Source of the DNA: an uncultured Catenibacterium sp.
GTDB taxonomy: Bacteria; Bacillota_I; Bacilli_A; Erysipelotrichales; Coprobacillaceae
Assembly (NCBI GenBank): GCA_900540685.1
Contig: UQGS01000009.1
Location: forward strand, 1 to 54,529
DNA: 54,529 nt
Direction: 5' to 3'
Part shown: one piece after another, positions 16,400-25,129 of the stretch
How the letters are laid out: every line of letters begins with the position of its first letter
Numbering within the stretch: position 1 is the stretch's first letter
Program-made: the position numbers and the translations under genes
The notes under the pieces: generated by a model
Told to the model about the DNA's origin: nothing
Databases searched by the model: none
Seen by the model: the letters and a program-made list of their open reading frames with translations, nothing else

Positions 16400-17692
16400 A
16401 TGAACAAGATCTATCAAATGAATGGATATCAACTTCACTTGATTTCATCTAAGAAATTTAAAGATATTACAATCTCTGTTCGTTTTAAAGGACGTTTTAC
16501 AAGAGAAACAGTCACAAGTAGAAGTGTTCTAGGATTCTTAATGATCACTGGAACAATGAAGCATCCAACACAAAAAGATTTATCTAGAACACTAGAGGAT
16601 TTATATGGTGCCAACCTGTCTGCTAATATTTCTTCAGCAGGTAAAGGTCATATTATTACTTTTAAGAATACATGCGTGAATCAAGAATTCCTTCCTATCA
16701 ATGAAAATCTATTAATAAAACAAGTGGATTTATTAAATGAATTAGTGAATCACCCTTATATTGTAGATGGACATTTTGATGAAGAAATGACCGAACTTAA
16801 GAAGCAGGAAATCACATATCGTATTATGGCTGATATGGACGATAAGATGGGCTATGCCTTTGATCGTATGGTAGATTATATGGGAAGAGGAAGTGTTCTA
16901 GGATTACGTTCTACAGGCTATATAGAAGATATGGATAACATCAATGCTTATACTCTTGTAGAGACATATAAAGATATGATTGAAAATGATGATAAGCATG
17001 TGTATGTAGTAGGGGATATAGATGAAAGTATCGTTTCTATTTTTGAAGAAAGATTACAGTTCCCAGAAACAAATCATGAACCTTATCCTACTGCTTATAT
17101 TTATCAGAATGAACGTATTCATCTTTTAGATATCATTGAAAAACAGGATATCGTGCAGTCTAAGCTCGTAATGGGTTATAAGGCAAACTGCTGTACCTTA
17201 AGTGAAAATACGGCTGCCATGAGCGTATTTTCTAATTTATTAGGTGGTTATTCTCAGTCTAGATTATTCCAGGTAGTCAGAGAAAAGAACAGCTTATGTT
17301 ACTTTATTCATTCTAGTTATGATCCAATGAATGGTATCATGACTATTGCAGCAGGTATTGATATGAATAATTATGATCAAACTAAAGAGTTAATTGGAAA
17401 ACAGATCAAAGACTTACAGGATGGTCATATCACTGATGAAGAATTATCAATGGTAAAGACAATGCTTATCAATGCATTATCTAAAGTAGATGATGATCCT
17501 GATGCTATCATCTCATTCAACTGGAGAAGAGATATCATTAATAGCCAAGATACAATAGAAGATAAGCAGAATGCGATTATTAATGTTACTAAAGAAGATG
17601 TCATCAAGTGTGCTCAAAGTATAGAATTAGATACAATCTATTTCTTGACTGGAAAGGAATTTTATGAAGAAAACGTATTATCCAACAATTAA
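16400..17692 (+). CDS. ymfF: M16-family peptidase-like protein YmfF (no catalytic zinc motif)
   Basis: The 430-residue protein has the two-lobe M16 fold, with LLGGYSQSRLFQVVREKNSLCYFIHSSYDP in the C-terminal half (about residues 278-310). The N-terminal half lacks the HxxEH zinc motif (the site region reads VLGFLMITGTMKHPT), so it is a non-catalytic subunit, as YmfF is known to be. M16 peptidases of this type work as pairs in which one partner supplies catalysis and the other the Arg-containing lobe. The next gene supplies the active partner and overlaps by 29 bases. Its position downstream of ftsK matches the Bacillus ymf region. Confidence 0.82.
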   Translation: MNKIYQMNGYQLHLISSKKFKDITISVRFKGRFTRETVTSRSVLGFLMITGTMKHPTQKDLSRTLEDLYGANLSANISSAGKGHIITFKNTCVNQEFLPINENLLIKQVDLLNELVNHPYIVDGHFDEEMTELKKQEITYRIMADMDDKMGYAFDRMVDYMGRGSVLGLRSTGYIEDMDNINAYTLVETYKDMIENDDKHVYVVGDIDESIVSIFEERLQFPETNHEPYPTAYIYQNERIHLLDIIEKQDIVQSKLVMGYKANCCTLSENTAAMSVFSNLLGGYSQSRLFQVVREKNSLCYFIHSSYDPMNGIMTIAAGIDMNNYDQTKELIGKQIKDLQDGHITDEELSMVKTMLINALSKVDDDPDAIISFNWRRDIINSQDTIEDKQNAIINVTKEDVIKCAQSIELDTIYFLTGKEFYEENVLSNN

Positions 17693-18956
17693 AGAAACAC
17701 TCTACCATGAAAAGATGAGCAATGGACTTAATGTCTATTTGATGCCAAAAGATGGCTTTACTAAGACATATGGCTTATTTTCAACACGATTTGGTTCTAT
17801 TGACCGTAGTTTTATTCCTCTAGGAGAAACAGATTTAATCACAGTACCTGATGGTGTGGCTCACTTTCTAGAACATAAGATGTTTGATATGGAAGATGGA
17901 GATGCCTCAGAAAAGTTTGCTGCACTTGGTGCAAGCAGCAATGCCTTTACTTCTCATAGCCGTACGGCTTATTTATTCAATACAGCGACTAATGTAGACG
18001 AATGTACTGAATTATTATTAGACTTTGTTCAGGAACTCAATGTAACTCCTGAAAGCATTGAAAAAGAGAAGGGCATCATTAATCAGGAAATAGGCATGTA
18101 TAATGATGATCCTGACTGGCGTGGTTATTTTGGTGCTATCAGCAACCTTTATCATAATCATCCTGTAAGAATTGATATTGCTGGTACTGTTGAAACAGTG
18201 GCAGAAATTGATTATGATATCTTACAGAAGTGTTACCACACATTCTACCATCCTTCTAATATGATGTTATTTGTATCAGGAAACTTTGATCCTGAACACC
18301 TCATGTCTATTATTAGAGACAATCAGGCTAAGAAGAGTTTCAAGGATATGCCGCCTATTGTAAGAGGGGATCATAATGAACCTGAAACCATCTATAGAGC
18401 CTATGAAGAAAATACAATGGATGTCACTATGCCTAAAGTTAATGTGGCAATTAAAATCAACAATGTCCCAGCTTCACCAGAGGAAAAGCTAAAAAGACAG
18501 CTTTCTTTCTATATCTTCATGGATATGTTATTCTCTAAAAGCAGTGATTTAAGAGATGAGTGGACTAAGAAGGGACTTATTAATGATTCTTTCTTTACTA
18601 ATTTCTCACAAGAACGTGATTTCTCTCATATCATCTTTGCAGGAGATAGTCCAATGCCTGATGAATTAGTGGCTCATATTCATCAATTGATTGAAGATAT
18701 TCCTCATATGACATTGGATGAAGAAGCATTCAATAGAATGAAAAGAAACAACATTGGAACATTAATTGGTTTCTTCAACTCTATTGAAACAATCGCTTCA
18801 TTATTTAGTCAGTACTATTTAGAGGACATCAATTTATTTGACTTATTTGAAACATATCAGGCTCTTACAATTGAAGATATCAAAAATATTTTACCTTTAT
18901 TTTGTAAGGATTTAACATCTAATTTTATTATCAGACCACTTAAGCAAAACGTCTAG
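17664..18956 (+). CDS. ymfH: M16-family zinc protease YmfH
   Basis: The 430-residue active partner of YmfF has the inverted zinc motif HFLEH in GVAHFLEHKMFDME (about residues 68-81) and the downstream glutamate in EKEKGIINQEIGMYNDDP, which together bind catalytic zinc. The start is ATG 17664 after GGAAAGGA, inside the end of ymfF, so the pair is translationally coupled. The physiological substrate is unknown. In Bacillus the next gene is ymfI, which is needed for EF-P Lys32 modification. Here ymfI is absent and a structured RNA follows, which fits the non-lysine EF-P loop found at 53762-54319. Confidence 0.85.
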   Translation: MKKTYYPTIKETLYHEKMSNGLNVYLMPKDGFTKTYGLFSTRFGSIDRSFIPLGETDLITVPDGVAHFLEHKMFDMEDGDASEKFAALGASSNAFTSHSRTAYLFNTATNVDECTELLLDFVQELNVTPESIEKEKGIINQEIGMYNDDPDWRGYFGAISNLYHNHPVRIDIAGTVETVAEIDYDILQKCYHTFYHPSNMMLFVSGNFDPEHLMSIIRDNQAKKSFKDMPPIVRGDHNEPETIYRAYEENTMDVTMPKVNVAIKINNVPASPEEKLKRQLSFYIFMDMLFSKSSDLRDEWTKKGLINDSFFTNFSQERDFSHIIFAGDSPMPDELVAHIHQLIEDIPHMTLDEEAFNRMKRNNIGTLIGFFNSIETIASLFSQYYLEDINLFDLFETYQALTIEDIKNILPLFCKDLTSNFIIRPLKQNV

Positions 18957-18959
18957 ATG

Positions 18960-18987
18960 TTGACTAAAAAGGTGCTTATGCTATAAT
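18960..18987 (+). promoter_or_regulatory. promoter of the candidate 6S RNA
   Basis: TTGACT (18960-18965), a 16-base spacer and TATAAT (18982-18987) begin four bases after the ymfH stop. Initiation is predicted at 18994, exactly at the first base of the RNA closing stem. Confidence 0.75.
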
Positions 18988-18993
18988 GAGGGT

Positions 18994-19148
18994 GACCTGA
19001 GAGTATATGGATTTCCTACATTTTTGATAAGGGAACCTGATTGTTAGAAAGACGGTGTTGAAGACCTGCTACGAGTAGGGATCCTAATGTTTTTCACAAG
19101 GTACCCACCTGTATTTAACAGGGATAATCAACTCCTCTTAGGTCTTTT
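18994..19148 (+). ncRNA. ssrS: candidate 6S RNA (ssrS-like)
   Basis: The gap between ymfH and ynzC has no good ORF but a strong promoter and a long hairpin. GACCTGAGAG (18994-19003) pairs with CTCTTAGGTC (19135-19144, one G-U), and TTTTC follows. Inside, GATTTCC pairs with GGATAATC with a small bulge. Then both strands open for about 14 bases: the 5' side is unpaired and the 3' side carries its own small hairpin (CCTGT/ACAGG). The arm resumes with GGGAACCT against AGGTACCC (one mismatch) and a terminal stem-loop. A long rod with a large central bubble that mimics an open promoter, and a length of about 150 nt, are the hallmarks of 6S RNA, which binds the sigma-A holoenzyme. I assign it by structure only. 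T-box and SRP RNA were considered and do not fit. Confidence 0.6.
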
Positions 19149-19178
19149 CATTTGTTTAAATTATATAGGAGGGTCATT

Positions 19179-19406
19179 ATGGCTATTGATCAGAAACTCA
19201 TCGATGAAATTAATGCACTTGCTCATAAAAAGAAAACAGTAGGACTTACACCTGAAGAACAGGCTCATCAGCAGAAGCTTAGACAGAAATACCTAAAAGA
19301 ATTTAGAAGAGGCTTTGAACAGCAGCTTCAGAACATCAAGGTTGTCGATGCAAATGGTAACGATGTCACTCCTGCCAAAGCAAGAATGCATAAAAAAATA
19401 AATTAG
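19179..19406 (+). CDS. ynzC: DUF896 protein (YnzC family)
   Basis: The 75-residue helical protein matches YnzC/DUF896: ELIDEIN-type first helix (here QKLIDEINALAHKKKTVGLTPEEQAHQQKLRQKYLKEF split over two helices) and the tail VVDANGNDVTPAK. The start is ATG 19179 after AGGAGG; the frame continues upstream into the structured RNA without a ribosome site. In Bacillus ynzC lies just before tkt downstream of lexA, and the ynzC-tkt-yneF order is kept here without lexA. It may have a role linked to the SOS region, but function is unproven. Confidence 0.85.
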   Translation: MAIDQKLIDEINALAHKKKTVGLTPEEQAHQQKLRQKYLKEFRRGFEQQLQNIKVVDANGNDVTPAKARMHKKIN

Positions 19407-19435
19407 ACAGTCTTTGTGAAAAGATTGTCTTTTTT
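19405..19435 (+). terminator. terminator of ynzC
   Basis: AGACAGTCTT (19405-19414) pairs with AAGATTGTCT (19421-19430, one G-U) and TTTTTT follows. The stem starts inside the stop codon. Confidence 0.8.
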
Positions 19436-19451
19436 ATTGCGTAAAAAATGG

Positions 19452-19479
19452 TTTACACATCAATAAAATTATGTATAAT
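19452..19479 (+). promoter_or_regulatory. promoter of tkt
   Basis: TTTACA (19452-19457), 16-base spacer, TATAAT (19474-19479), about 25 bases before the start codon. Confidence 0.65.
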
Positions 19480-19503
19480 GATGGTGATTAGGAGGTACTC
19501 GAA

Positions 19504-21474
19504 ATGGATTCGAATTTATCGATCGCTACAATAAGATCGCTTTGTATTGACATGATTAATAAGGCAAATTCTGGTCATCCAGGTATGGTTCTTGATGGCG
19601 CACCTGCTTTATACACATTGTTTACTAAGGTGATGAACATAAATCCCTCTTTGTCTAGTTGGCAAAATAGGGATCGCTTTGTTCTTGCAAGTGGTCATGC
19701 TAGTTCTTTACTTTATGCTTTATTACATCTTTCTGGTTACGATTTAAGTCTTGATGATTTAAAACAGTTCAGACAGTGGCAGTCAAAAACACCTGGACAT
19801 CCAGAAATCACTATCACAGATGGTGTAGATGCATCTTCTGGACCTTTAGGTCAGGGTGTCCCTACAGCAACAGGTATGGCAATTGCTGAAAAGTTCCTTG
19901 CTGAAAAATACAACAAGGAAGATTGTTCAATTGTTGACCATTACACATATGTATTATGTGGTGATGGTGATATGCAGGAAGGTGTGACTTATGAAGCATC
20001 ATCTCTTGCTGGTCATCTTTCATTAGGTAAGTTAATTGTTATCTACGATGCCAATGAAGTAACACTTGATGGACCTCTTTCATATTCATTCAGTGAAAAT
20101 GTAAAGAAGAGATATGAAGCAATGAATTGGCAGGTTATCGAAGTGGCTGATGGTAATGATATTCAGGCCATCAACCGTGCATTAAAGCGTGCTAAGAAAG
20201 AGTTATTCAAACCATCTATTATCATCATGAAGACTGTTATTGGTTATGGTTCTTGCAACCAGGGAACTAATAAGGTTCATGGTGCACCACTTGGTGAAGA
20301 AGACGGTAAGAATGCTAAGTTATCTTATGGATTTGACCATGATCCTTTCTATGTTCCTGAAGAAGTTTATGCTGACTTCAAGAAGAACGTAAAAGATCGT
20401 GGTATAAGAGCATATAAAAAATGGTTAAAGACTGTTGAAGAATATGCTGAAAAATATCCAGAAGAATATAAAGAATATAAAAATGCTATTGAAGGTAATT
20501 ATCATTTAGATATTACAGAACTTCAGAAAGAATTCAAACCTGGTTATACAGAAGCAACTCGTAATATTTCTCATAGAATTATTCAGGAAGTTGCTAAGCA
20601 GAACCCTACATTCTTATCTGGTACTGCAGATTTATCTTCTTCTACTAAGACATCTATCCAGGGTGAAGGAAGATTCAGCTGTGAAAACTATACTGGAAGA
20701 AATGTATATTTTGGTATCAGAGAATTCGCAATGGTGTCTATCATGAATGGTATGACATTACATAAGGGTGTTAAGATCTCAGCAGGAGGTTTCTTAGTAT
20801 TCAGTGATTACTTTAAAGCAGCCTTAAGAATGGGTTCTTTACAGGAATGTCCAATCATTCTTCCATTATCACATGACTCTATCGCAGTTGGTGAAGATGG
20901 TCCTACACATCAGCCTGTTGAACAGCTAGCCATGCTTAGAAGCAGTATTGATGTTGAAGTATTACGTCCAGCTGATGCAAATGAAATGCTTGCATCTTGG
21001 AAGATTGCTGTTGAAACAAAGAATATGCCAGTGGCATTAATTCTTACTAGACAGCCAGTAGAAAACCTTACAAATTCTACTTATGAAGATGTATTACATG
21101 GTGCTTATATTGCTAGAAAAGAATCTGGTGATCTAGAAGGTATCATTATCGCTTCAGGTTCAGAAGTAGGTCTTGCTATTCATGCACAGGAAGAATTAGA
21201 AAAACAGGGACATTCAGTACGTGTTGTTTCTATGCCTTCAATGAATTTATTTGATGCACAGACTGATGAATATAAAGAATCTGTATTACCAAATAGCTGC
21301 AGAAAGCGTCTTTCTGTAGAAATGTTATCTGATTTTGGATGGCATAAATATGTTGGTTTAGATGGTAAAACTATGGGTGTTGATACTTTTGGTGCGAGTG
21401 CTCCAGCTAGTAGAGTGATTAAAGAATATGGCTTTACTGTTGAAAACGTAGTAAAAGAGTACAATTCATTATAA
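19504..21474 (+). CDS. tkt: transketolase
   Basis: The 656-residue thiamine-diphosphate enzyme of the non-oxidative pentose phosphate pathway is of normal length. It has the N-terminal motif NSGHPGM, the central SGPLGQG, the ThDP motif GDGDMQEG followed by YDANEVTLDG, and the pyrimidine domain with GIREFAM and HDSIAVGEDGPTHQPVEQ. The C-terminal regulatory-type domain ends GFTVENVVKEYNSL. It is transcribed alone between two hairpins. It supplies ribose-5-phosphate and erythrose-4-phosphate and links to the nucleoside salvage genes (deoB, nucleoside importer) in the window. Confidence 0.95.
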   Translation: MDSNLSIATIRSLCIDMINKANSGHPGMVLDGAPALYTLFTKVMNINPSLSSWQNRDRFVLASGHASSLLYALLHLSGYDLSLDDLKQFRQWQSKTPGHPEITITDGVDASSGPLGQGVPTATGMAIAEKFLAEKYNKEDCSIVDHYTYVLCGDGDMQEGVTYEASSLAGHLSLGKLIVIYDANEVTLDGPLSYSFSENVKKRYEAMNWQVIEVADGNDIQAINRALKRAKKELFKPSIIIMKTVIGYGSCNQGTNKVHGAPLGEEDGKNAKLSYGFDHDPFYVPEEVYADFKKNVKDRGIRAYKKWLKTVEEYAEKYPEEYKEYKNAIEGNYHLDITELQKEFKPGYTEATRNISHRIIQEVAKQNPTFLSGTADLSSSTKTSIQGEGRFSCENYTGRNVYFGIREFAMVSIMNGMTLHKGVKISAGGFLVFSDYFKAALRMGSLQECPIILPLSHDSIAVGEDGPTHQPVEQLAMLRSSIDVEVLRPADANEMLASWKIAVETKNMPVALILTRQPVENLTNSTYEDVLHGAYIARKESGDLEGIIIASGSEVGLAIHAQEELEKQGHSVRVVSMPSMNLFDAQTDEYKESVLPNSCRKRLSVEMLSDFGWHKYVGLDGKTMGVDTFGASAPASRVIKEYGFTVENVVKEYNSL

Positions 21475-21484
21475 AAACAACTAA

Positions 21485-21520
21485 AAAGGGAGGATATCTT
21501 AGGATATTCTCTCTTTAATT
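21485..21520 (+). terminator. terminator of tkt
   Basis: A 14-bp stem (21485-21498 with 21503-21516, two G-U pairs) closes a TTAG loop. The T-rich part lies mainly in the 3' arm. Confidence 0.65.
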
Positions 21521-21541
21521 CGTACTAAAACACTAAAACAA

Positions 21542-21570
21542 TTTACAAACATAATCGATTTTGATATAAT
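21542..21570 (+). promoter_or_regulatory. promoter of yneF
   Basis: TTTACA (21542-21547), 17-base spacer, TATAAT (21565-21570). Confidence 0.7.
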
Positions 21571-21597
21571 TATTTAACGTTAACGGAGGTATTTACA

Positions 21598-21801
21598 ATG
21601 GTAGCAGGATATATTATCACTACAATTATTGGTGCTCTTGTTGGATTCTTCTTTGCGAGATGGATGTTCAAGAGAGAATTAAAGAAAAACCCACCAATTT
21701 CAGAAAAAATGATTCGTGCTATGTTTATGGAAATGGGACGTAAACCTAGCGAAACTCAGATCAAGAGAATCATGAAAAGTGTCAATGATCAGTATAAATA
21801 A
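21598..21801 (+). CDS. yneF: YneF/UPF0154 small membrane protein
   Basis: The 67-residue protein has one N-terminal membrane helix (IITTIIGALVGFFFARWMF), then a basic segment FKRELKKNPPISEKMIRAMFMEMGRKPSETQIKRI that is diagnostic of UPF0154. The start is ATG 21598 after GGAGG. The gene follows tkt as in Bacillus. Function is unknown. Confidence 0.9.
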   Translation: MVAGYIITTIIGALVGFFFARWMFKRELKKNPPISEKMIRAMFMEMGRKPSETQIKRIMKSVNDQYK

Positions 21802-21824
21802 GGGATAAAACCCTTATTTTTATT
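21798..21824 (+). terminator. terminator of yneF
   Basis: ATAAGGG (21798-21804) pairs with CCCTTAT (21811-21817), followed by TTTTATTT. It ends about five bases before the next start codon. Confidence 0.65.
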
Positions 21825-21828
21825 TAAT

Positions 21829-22461
21829 ATGAAAATTACAATTACAAGACATTCTAAAACGCTTTGGAATAAAGAAAAAAGACTTCAAGGATGTAAAGAT
21901 TCTCCTTTAAGTCCTGAAGGCATGGATAATATTCTTGCTTTAAAAGAACATATCAAGAATAATCATTATGATGCTATTTATTCTAGTCCTATTAAGCGTG
22001 CCTTAGATACCGCTAAACTATTATTTGATGATCAGCCTATTATCACTGATGAACGCATTAGAGAAATGAACTTTGGCTTACTAGAAGGGCAGAAAATCGA
22101 TGAGATTCCTGAGGAATACAAGAAAGCGTATCATGATTTGTGGTGTCACCCTGAAATCTCTCAAGGTATACCAGAAGGGGAGACATATGATGAAATTGAA
22201 GAAAGAGTTAAAGATTTCTTAAATGATCTTGTCAAAAAACCTTATGATCATGTATTTATTGTCACTCATGGATTCTGTTTTACTATTATTATGGCTACTA
22301 TCATGAATCTTGATAGAAAAGATTATATTAAAGTAAATAGTCCTGTTGTGGATGGCTGTTCTGAAACAATTGTAGATTATACAGATGGTAAATTTACTGT
22401 GGAAGTTTATGGAAATAATGATTTCCTTCCACACCAGTCAAACGAATCATTTTCCAAATAA
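21829..22461 (+). CDS. histidine-phosphatase family protein (phosphoglycerate-mutase-like)
   Basis: The 210-residue protein is a branch-1 histidine phosphatase. The phospho-accepting His is in TRHSKTLWN (residues 6-14; the usual RHG reads RHS), with SPIKRALDTA, the acid motif REMNFGLLEGQ and the second His in VTHGFCF. Substrates in this family vary widely, so none is assigned. The start must be ATG 21829, since the catalytic His is residue 7, yet no Shine-Dalgarno sequence precedes it and the yneF terminator sits directly upstream. It is therefore probably translated from read-through RNA or by a leader-poor mechanism. Confidence 0.8.
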   Translation: MKITITRHSKTLWNKEKRLQGCKDSPLSPEGMDNILALKEHIKNNHYDAIYSSPIKRALDTAKLLFDDQPIITDERIREMNFGLLEGQKIDEIPEEYKKAYHDLWCHPEISQGIPEGETYDEIEERVKDFLNDLVKKPYDHVFIVTHGFCFTIIMATIMNLDRKDYIKVNSPVVDGCSETIVDYTDGKFTVEVYGNNDFLPHQSNESFSK

Positions 22462-22494
22462 TAAAGTCAAATGGCTAAAACCATTTGACTTTAT
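22461..22494. terminator. bidirectional terminator between the phosphatase and plsY
   Basis: A perfect 14-bp stem (22461-22474 with 22481-22494) has a 6-base loop, with A-rich sequence before and T-rich sequence after. It serves both convergent genes and overlaps the plsY stop. Confidence 0.8.
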
Positions 22495-23083
22495 TTTCTG
22501 TTCCATCTTTTATTCTTATAATATTTGCACGATGTCTATAGACAATAAGTGCGACAACACATATATTAGTAATGATCCCTATTGTAGAATATCCAATAAA
22601 TGGTGAAGCTATAAGAACCGCTGTTGCACCAAGGATACTAGATAAAGATACATACTTAGTTGTTTTAAGTGTCACTAAGAACACAACAACTGCTATAATA
22701 AAACCATATATATTAGTCATCAATGTATAGGCAACTGCACTTGATACAGCCTTACCGCCCTGGAAATTCGCAAATACAGGATAACAATGACCAATCATAC
22801 AGCATAATGCACAAGGATAAATGATATTAGCTGAAATACCAGATACTTTCGCAATCCATCCTGTTAGTAGGATAGTAATAATACATTTTGTTGCATCAAG
22901 AAGTATGACTGTCATTCCGGCTTTTTTACCAAGTACTCTTCCTGCATTAGTGCCTCCTAGATTATGTGATCCATATTGACGAACATCTGTATTATAGAAT
23001 ACTTTCCCAATAACTAACGCAAATGGGATTGAACCATATAGATAACTTATTAATAAACAGATGATTATAATTAAATATTTCAT
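22475..23083 (-). CDS. plsY: glycerol-3-phosphate acyltransferase PlsY
   Basis: The 202-residue integral membrane enzyme transfers the acyl group from acyl-phosphate to glycerol-3-phosphate, the first step of phospholipid synthesis. Visible PlsY motifs are YGSIPFALVIGK, the conserved YGSHNLGGTNAGRVLGKKAG (active-site loop with SxN and Gly-rich parts), a central IGHCYPVFANFQGGKAV and C-terminal VYRHRANIIRI. Five to seven helices are evident. The gene diverges from parE, the arrangement also seen in Bacillus (plsY next to parE). Confidence 0.93.
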   Translation of the reverse strand: MKYLIIIICLLISYLYGSIPFALVIGKVFYNTDVRQYGSHNLGGTNAGRVLGKKAGMTVILLDATKCIITILLTGWIAKVSGISANIIYPCALCCMIGHCYPVFANFQGGKAVSSAVAYTLMTNIYGFIIAVVVFLVTLKTTKYVSLSSILGATAVLIASPFIGYSTIGIITNICVVALIVYRHRANIIRIKDGTENKVKWF

Positions 23084-23187
23084 CGACTCACCTCACAAAA
23101 AATCATTATACATAAATACTACAAAAAATCAAACTTTCCTATAAATTCCTTTTTGTGTTATACTAGACAAGTTGAGGAGGTATGCTC

Positions 23188-25119
23188 ATGTCAAATACAC
23201 ATTATGATGAATCTGATATTCAAATCTTAAAAGGTCTAGAAGCCGTAAGAAAAAGACCAGGAATGTACATCGGTTCAACTGATTCTCGTGGTTTACACCA
23301 CCTTGTATGGGAAATCGTTGATAACTCTATTGATGAAGCTATTGCTGGTTATGGCAAGAAGATCACAGTTACATTACATAAAGACAATAGCGTAACGGTC
23401 GAAGATGAAGGCCGTGGTATGCCAACAGGTATTAATAAAGAAACAGGAAAGCCAACTACAGAAGTTATCTTAACAGTATTACATGCTGGTGGTAAGTTCT
23501 CTGAAGATGGTGGTTATAAGACTTCAGGAGGCTTGCATGGTGTAGGGTCTTCTGTTGTAAATGCACTCAGTGAATTTTTAGAAGTCACTGTCCATCGTGA
23601 TGGTGTCATTCATACACAGCGCTTTGAAAAGGGTGCGACAAAGATTGGAAAGTTAAAAAAAGTAGGCAAAACAAATAAGACAGGTACAATTATCCATTTC
23701 AAGCCTGATGCATCTATTTTCTCTACCACAACATTTAGTTTCCAGACAATTAGTGAAAGACTGCGTGAAGATGCATTCTTATTAAAGGGAATGACAATAG
23801 AGCTTATTGATGAACGTACGGATAAAGATGAAACATATCAATATGAGAAGGGTTTGGAAGAATTCATTGACTGGATCAATAATGATAAAGAAGCTATTTC
23901 ACCAATCATCTCTTTTGATGATACAAATAATGAAATAGAAGTAGAAATTGCGATGCAGTTTACACAAAGCTATCAGGAAAATATCATTTCGTTTGTAAAC
24001 TTAGTACGTACAGGAGATGGAGGAACTCATGAAGTAGGATTCCGTTCCGGTTTGACTAAGGTTTTTAATGAATATGCAAGAAAGTATGCATTATTAAAGG
24101 CTAAGGATAAGAATCTTGAAGGAAGCGATGTGCGTGAAGGATTGAATGCGATTATTTCTATCAAGATTCCGGAAAAATATCTTCAGTTTGAAGGACAGAC
24201 TAAATCTAAGCTTGGTTCTCCTATTGCCCGTAATATTCTAGAAAATGTGACTTTTGAACGTATTACTTATTTCCTAGAAGAAAATAAAGATATTGCGGAA
24301 AAGCTGATTGAAAAGATGATCAAAGCAGCTAATGCTAGACAGGCGGCACGCAAGGCTAAGGAACAGGCAAGAAAAGGGAAGAATAACCGTGAAGCGAAAT
24401 TCCTCAGTGGTAAATTAGCTCCTGCACAATCTAAGAATAAGCGTAAGAATGAATTATATCTAGTCGAAGGTGATTCTGCCGGAGGTAGTGCGAAACAGGG
24501 AAGAGACCGTAAATTTCAGGCTATTCTTCCACTTCGTGGTAAAGTTATCAATACAGAAAAAGCGACACAGGCAGATATCTTAAAGAATGAAGAAATCAGT
24601 ACAATGATTAATACAATTAATGCAGGTGTAGGTGCTGATTTTAATGCGGATGATAGTGCTTATGATAAGATTATCATCATGACCGATGCGGATACTGATG
24701 GAGCACATATCCAGATCTTATTGCTTACATTCTTCTATCGTTATATGCGTGGACTTATTAAAGCAGGTAAGGTTTATATCGCTATGCCACCTCTTTATAA
24801 GGTATCTAAGAAGTCCGGCAAGAAAGACAACGTTATCTATTGCTGGGATGAAAAGGACCTAGAAGCCGCACGTAAGAAGATGGGAAGAGGCTATGATGTA
24901 CAGCGTTACAAAGGTCTTGGTGAAATGAATGCAGAACAGTTATGGGAAACAACTATGAACCCTGAAACTCGTACTCTTATTCAGGTCACTATAGACGATG
25001 CCGCAATCGTAGAAAGAAGTGTCTCTGTATTAATGGGTGATAAAGTACAGCCTAGACGTGAATGGATTGAAAACAATGTACAATTCTCATTAGAAGATAG
25101 CTTCTTTATGGAAGGATAG
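23188..25119 (+). CDS. parE: DNA topoisomerase IV subunit B (ParE)
   Basis: The 643-residue type IIA ATPase subunit has the GHKL domain (EIVDNSIDEAIAGYG, DEGRGMPTG, TSGGLHGVGSSVVNAL), the QTK loop (QTKSKLGS) and the TOPRIM domain (VEGDSAGGSAKQGRDR, then MTDADTDGAHI). The start is ATG 23188, seven bases after GAGGAGG; the ATG at 23182 is only one base from it. I call it ParE rather than GyrB because it lies next to plsY and directly before parC with a 10-base gap. ParC/ParE decatenate daughter chromosomes, acting with FtsK and XerD. Confidence 0.93.
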   Translation: MSNTHYDESDIQILKGLEAVRKRPGMYIGSTDSRGLHHLVWEIVDNSIDEAIAGYGKKITVTLHKDNSVTVEDEGRGMPTGINKETGKPTTEVILTVLHAGGKFSEDGGYKTSGGLHGVGSSVVNALSEFLEVTVHRDGVIHTQRFEKGATKIGKLKKVGKTNKTGTIIHFKPDASIFSTTTFSFQTISERLREDAFLLKGMTIELIDERTDKDETYQYEKGLEEFIDWINNDKEAISPIISFDDTNNEIEVEIAMQFTQSYQENIISFVNLVRTGDGGTHEVGFRSGLTKVFNEYARKYALLKAKDKNLEGSDVREGLNAIISIKIPEKYLQFEGQTKSKLGSPIARNILENVTFERITYFLEENKDIAEKLIEKMIKAANARQAARKAKEQARKGKNNREAKFLSGKLAPAQSKNKRKNELYLVEGDSAGGSAKQGRDRKFQAILPLRGKVINTEKATQADILKNEEISTMINTINAGVGADFNADDSAYDKIIIMTDADTDGAHIQILLLTFFYRYMRGLIKAGKVYIAMPPLYKVSKKSGKKDNVIYCWDEKDLEAARKKMGRGYDVQRYKGLGEMNAEQLWETTMNPETRTLIQVTIDDAAIVERSVSVLMGDKVQPRREWIENNVQFSLEDSFFMEG

Positions 25120-25129
25120 GTGATCAAAC

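Noticed and set aside
18994..19148. T-box leader, SRP RNA or tmRNA in the ymfH-ynzC gap
   Set aside because: The GGTACCC segment only loosely recalls a T-box element and no anticodon-type stem or TGGNACCGCG box is present. No SRP tetraloop region or tmRNA ends were found.
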